Assembly (NCBI GenBank): GCA_945827465.1
Contig: CALZOH010000008.1
Coordinates: 1-27,548 of the forward strand
Direction of reading: 5' to 3'
DNA: 27,548 nt
DNA from: an uncultured Prevotellaceae bacterium
Lineage (GTDB): Bacteria > Bacteroidota > Bacteroidia > Bacteroidales > Bacteroidaceae
Shown piece by piece: positions 26,063-27,548 of this stretch (its first letter is position 1; each line of letters opens with the position of its first letter). The notes beneath the pieces are model-generated. The model searched no databases and was not told the DNA's origin. It saw nothing but the letters and a program-made list of their open reading frames with translations. A program made the translations under genes and the position numbers.

Positions 26063-27376
26063 ATGGGTTATTTATTCACATCCGAATCAGTATCTGAGGG
26101 TCATCCTGATAAAGTGGCCGATCAGATTAGCGACGCTGTGCTCGACAAGCTTTTGGCTTACGATGACCAGTCGCATGTGGCCTGCGAAACTTTGGTAACA
26201 ACAGGTCAAGTAGTTATTGCCGGTGAAATAAGTTCAGATGCTTACATCGACATTCCTTTGGTAGCTCGTGAAACCATTCGTCGGATTGGCTACACGAAGT
26301 CTGAGTATTGTTTTGATGCCGAAAGTTGCGGTGTTTTGAATGCTGTTCATGAGCAAAGTCCTGATATCAATCGCGGTGTTGCCCGTGAGGTAAAGGAGGA
26401 ACAAGGTGCCGGCGACCAAGGTATGATGTTCGGATATGCCACCAACGAAACGCGCAACTATATGCCTTTGCCTCTTGACTTGGCCCAGCGCATTATGAAA
26501 GTGTTGGCTGATATCCGCAAGGAAGGCCGGGAGATGACTTATCTGCGCCCCGACTCAAAGAGTCAGGTGACGGTAGAGTATTCAGACGAAGGACGTCCCA
26601 TTCACATCGACACCGTGGTGGTATCAACGCAGCATGATGAATTTTTGGATGCTGCTGATTTCGGAAACGACCAATTGGTAACCGACAAAGCCATGCAGCA
26701 GCAAATTTATGAAGACGTGAAGAACATTTTGATGCCTCGCGTGCTACAGGCAGTTGATGACGAACAGATTTCAAGCCTTTTCGATGAAAACACCCGTTAT
26801 TTGGTCAACCCAACGGGCAAGTTTGTGATTGGTGGTCCTCACGGCGATACCGGTTTGACCGGTCGCAAAATCATTGTAGATACTTATGGAGGTCGCGGAG
26901 CTCATGGCGGTGGCGCATTCTCCGGAAAAGATCCTTCAAAAGTTGACCGTTCAGCAGCCTATGCAGCTCGTCACATTGCCAAAAACATGGTAGCTGCAGG
27001 CGTGGCCGATGAAATGTTGGTGCAGTTGAGTTATGCCATTGGTGAAGCCGAACCCGTCAGCGTGTTCGTAGACACCTACGGAAAAAGTCATGTGGGATTG
27101 AGTGATGGCGAAATTGCCGAAAAGATAAAGACGCTTTTCCGCTTGACGCCCAATGGCATCATTGAAGACCTTTGTTTGCGCAAACCCATCTATGTTGAAA
27201 CAGCTGCTTATGGCCATATGGGCCGTGAACCCAAGAAGGTGGTAAAGCATTTTACCAGTCGTTATAACAATGGCGGCGCGGCCAATGGTCCCAAGGAAAT
27301 CGATGTAGAAGTTGAACTCTTCACTTGGGAGAAATTGGACAAAGTGGCTGACATCAAGAAAGCTTTTAGTCTTTAA
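26063..27376 (+). CDS. metK: S-adenosylmethionine synthase
   Basis: 437 residues from the ATG at 26063, which follows an A/G-rich stretch (CAGGAAAGAAAA). It makes SAM from methionine and ATP in the cytosol. Signatures: ESVSEGHPDKVADQISDAVLD at the N-terminus, EEQGAGDQGMMFGYATNET, GGPHGDTGLTGRKIIVDTYGG and GGGAFSGKDPSKVDRSAAY. The frame is open upstream to an ATG at 25961 inside the riboswitch, but those 34 extra residues are unlike any MetK. Probable regulation by the upstream SAM-II-type element gives feedback control. A hairpin terminator follows. Confidence 0.97.
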   Translation: MGYLFTSESVSEGHPDKVADQISDAVLDKLLAYDDQSHVACETLVTTGQVVIAGEISSDAYIDIPLVARETIRRIGYTKSEYCFDAESCGVLNAVHEQSPDINRGVAREVKEEQGAGDQGMMFGYATNETRNYMPLPLDLAQRIMKVLADIRKEGREMTYLRPDSKSQVTVEYSDEGRPIHIDTVVVSTQHDEFLDAADFGNDQLVTDKAMQQQIYEDVKNILMPRVLQAVDDEQISSLFDENTRYLVNPTGKFVIGGPHGDTGLTGRKIIVDTYGGRGAHGGGAFSGKDPSKVDRSAAYAARHIAKNMVAAGVADEMLVQLSYAIGEAEPVSVFVDTYGKSHVGLSDGEIAEKIKTLFRLTPNGIIEDLCLRKPIYVETAAYGHMGREPKKVVKHFTSRYNNGGAANGPKEIDVEVELFTWEKLDKVADIKKAFSL

Positions 27377-27394
27377 TTGAGAGTAAATCATTGG

Positions 27395-27440
27395 CGGGAG
27401 GAGAGATTAATGTTACATCTCTTTTCCCGTCATCTTTTCT
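27395..27440 (+). terminator. Intrinsic terminator after metK
   Basis: CGGGAGGAGAGAT (27395-27407) pairs with ATCTCTTTTCCCG (27417-27429) over 13 bp, counting two G-U pairs, with a 9-nt loop. A T-rich stretch (TCATCTTTTCT) follows. It begins 18 bp after the metK stop. Confidence 0.7.
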
Positions 27441-27466
27441 CCTTAATATCATCTGGTAATTTAAAC

Positions 27467-27548
27467 ATGCGTCAATCGGTCTGTATTTTTTGCGCTTCAA
27501 GTTTTCGCATACCCGAGCAGTATGGTCAAGTGGCTAAAGAACTCGGAC
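27467..27548 (+). CDS. LOG-family protein (TIGR00730-type), N-terminal fragment
   Basis: The window ends after 27 codons. MRQSVCIFCASSFRIPEQYG matches the start of LOG-family Rossmann-fold proteins (typically V-C-V-x-C-A-S-S at the N-terminus). Members are nucleotide 5'-monophosphate nucleosidases, some of which release cytokinin-type bases; the role in this bacterium is unknown. No -7 element is obvious between the metK terminator and the ATG. The rest of the gene lies outside. Confidence 0.75.
   Translation, partial: MRQSVCIFCASSFRIPEQYGQVAKELG

Overview
The window looks like a chromosomal segment of a Bacteroidales bacterium, probably Prevotella-like. Evidence: -7 elements of the Bacteroidetes type (TAnnTTTG) precede several genes, Shine-Dalgarno sites are largely absent, a PorZ-family protein of the type IX secretion system (T9SS) is present, and many secreted carbohydrate-active proteins are encoded. 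Genus is inference. Every supported gene lies on the + strand. I see no rRNA, tRNA, insertion sequence, prophage, CRISPR array or recognisable defence operon.

Layout. (1) 1-357: the C-terminal end of an unrecognised protein, then about 300 bp without a gene. (2) 659-7165: a secreted clan GH-D-like hydrolase, a large secreted purple-acid-phosphatase-like protein with a T9SS-like C-terminus, and purT, closed by a hairpin terminator. (3) 7254-8201: an acyltransferase-3 membrane protein, then a four-copy palindromic repeat array with a 41-bp period. (4) 8586-13632: a tightly packed run of calcium P-type ATPase, HAD phosphatase, ribF and a CPBP membrane protease. (5) 13696-22346: leuS, a YitT-family membrane protein, a NodZ-like fucosyltransferase-fold protein, rdgB, porZ and a second acyltransferase, with small gaps or 4-bp overlaps. 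(6) 22405-25014: a two-gene secreted pair, a beta-helix (GH28/GH49-like) protein and a sialidase-like propeller. (7) 25015-25901: a long gene-free region holding a degenerate array with a period of about 42 bp. (8) 25902-27376: metK behind a promoter and a SAM-II-type riboswitch, a terminator, then the start of a LOG-family gene cut by the window edge.

How it works together. The housekeeping genes cover purine synthesis (purT), flavin cofactors (ribF), tRNA charging (leuS), nucleotide-pool cleaning (rdgB) and SAM synthesis (metK). The surface and secretion genes (porZ, the phosphatase with its CTD-like end, the GH-like proteins, two acyltransferases) fit a glycan-scavenging lifestyle with T9SS export.

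The most unusual items are the ~42-bp array before metK, the second 41-bp palindromic array before the calcium pump, and the SAM-II-type element on metK with an in-frame ATG and a small reading frame in its leader. Strand composition also changes near 22.35-22.4 kb, from C/A-rich to G/T-rich on the + strand.
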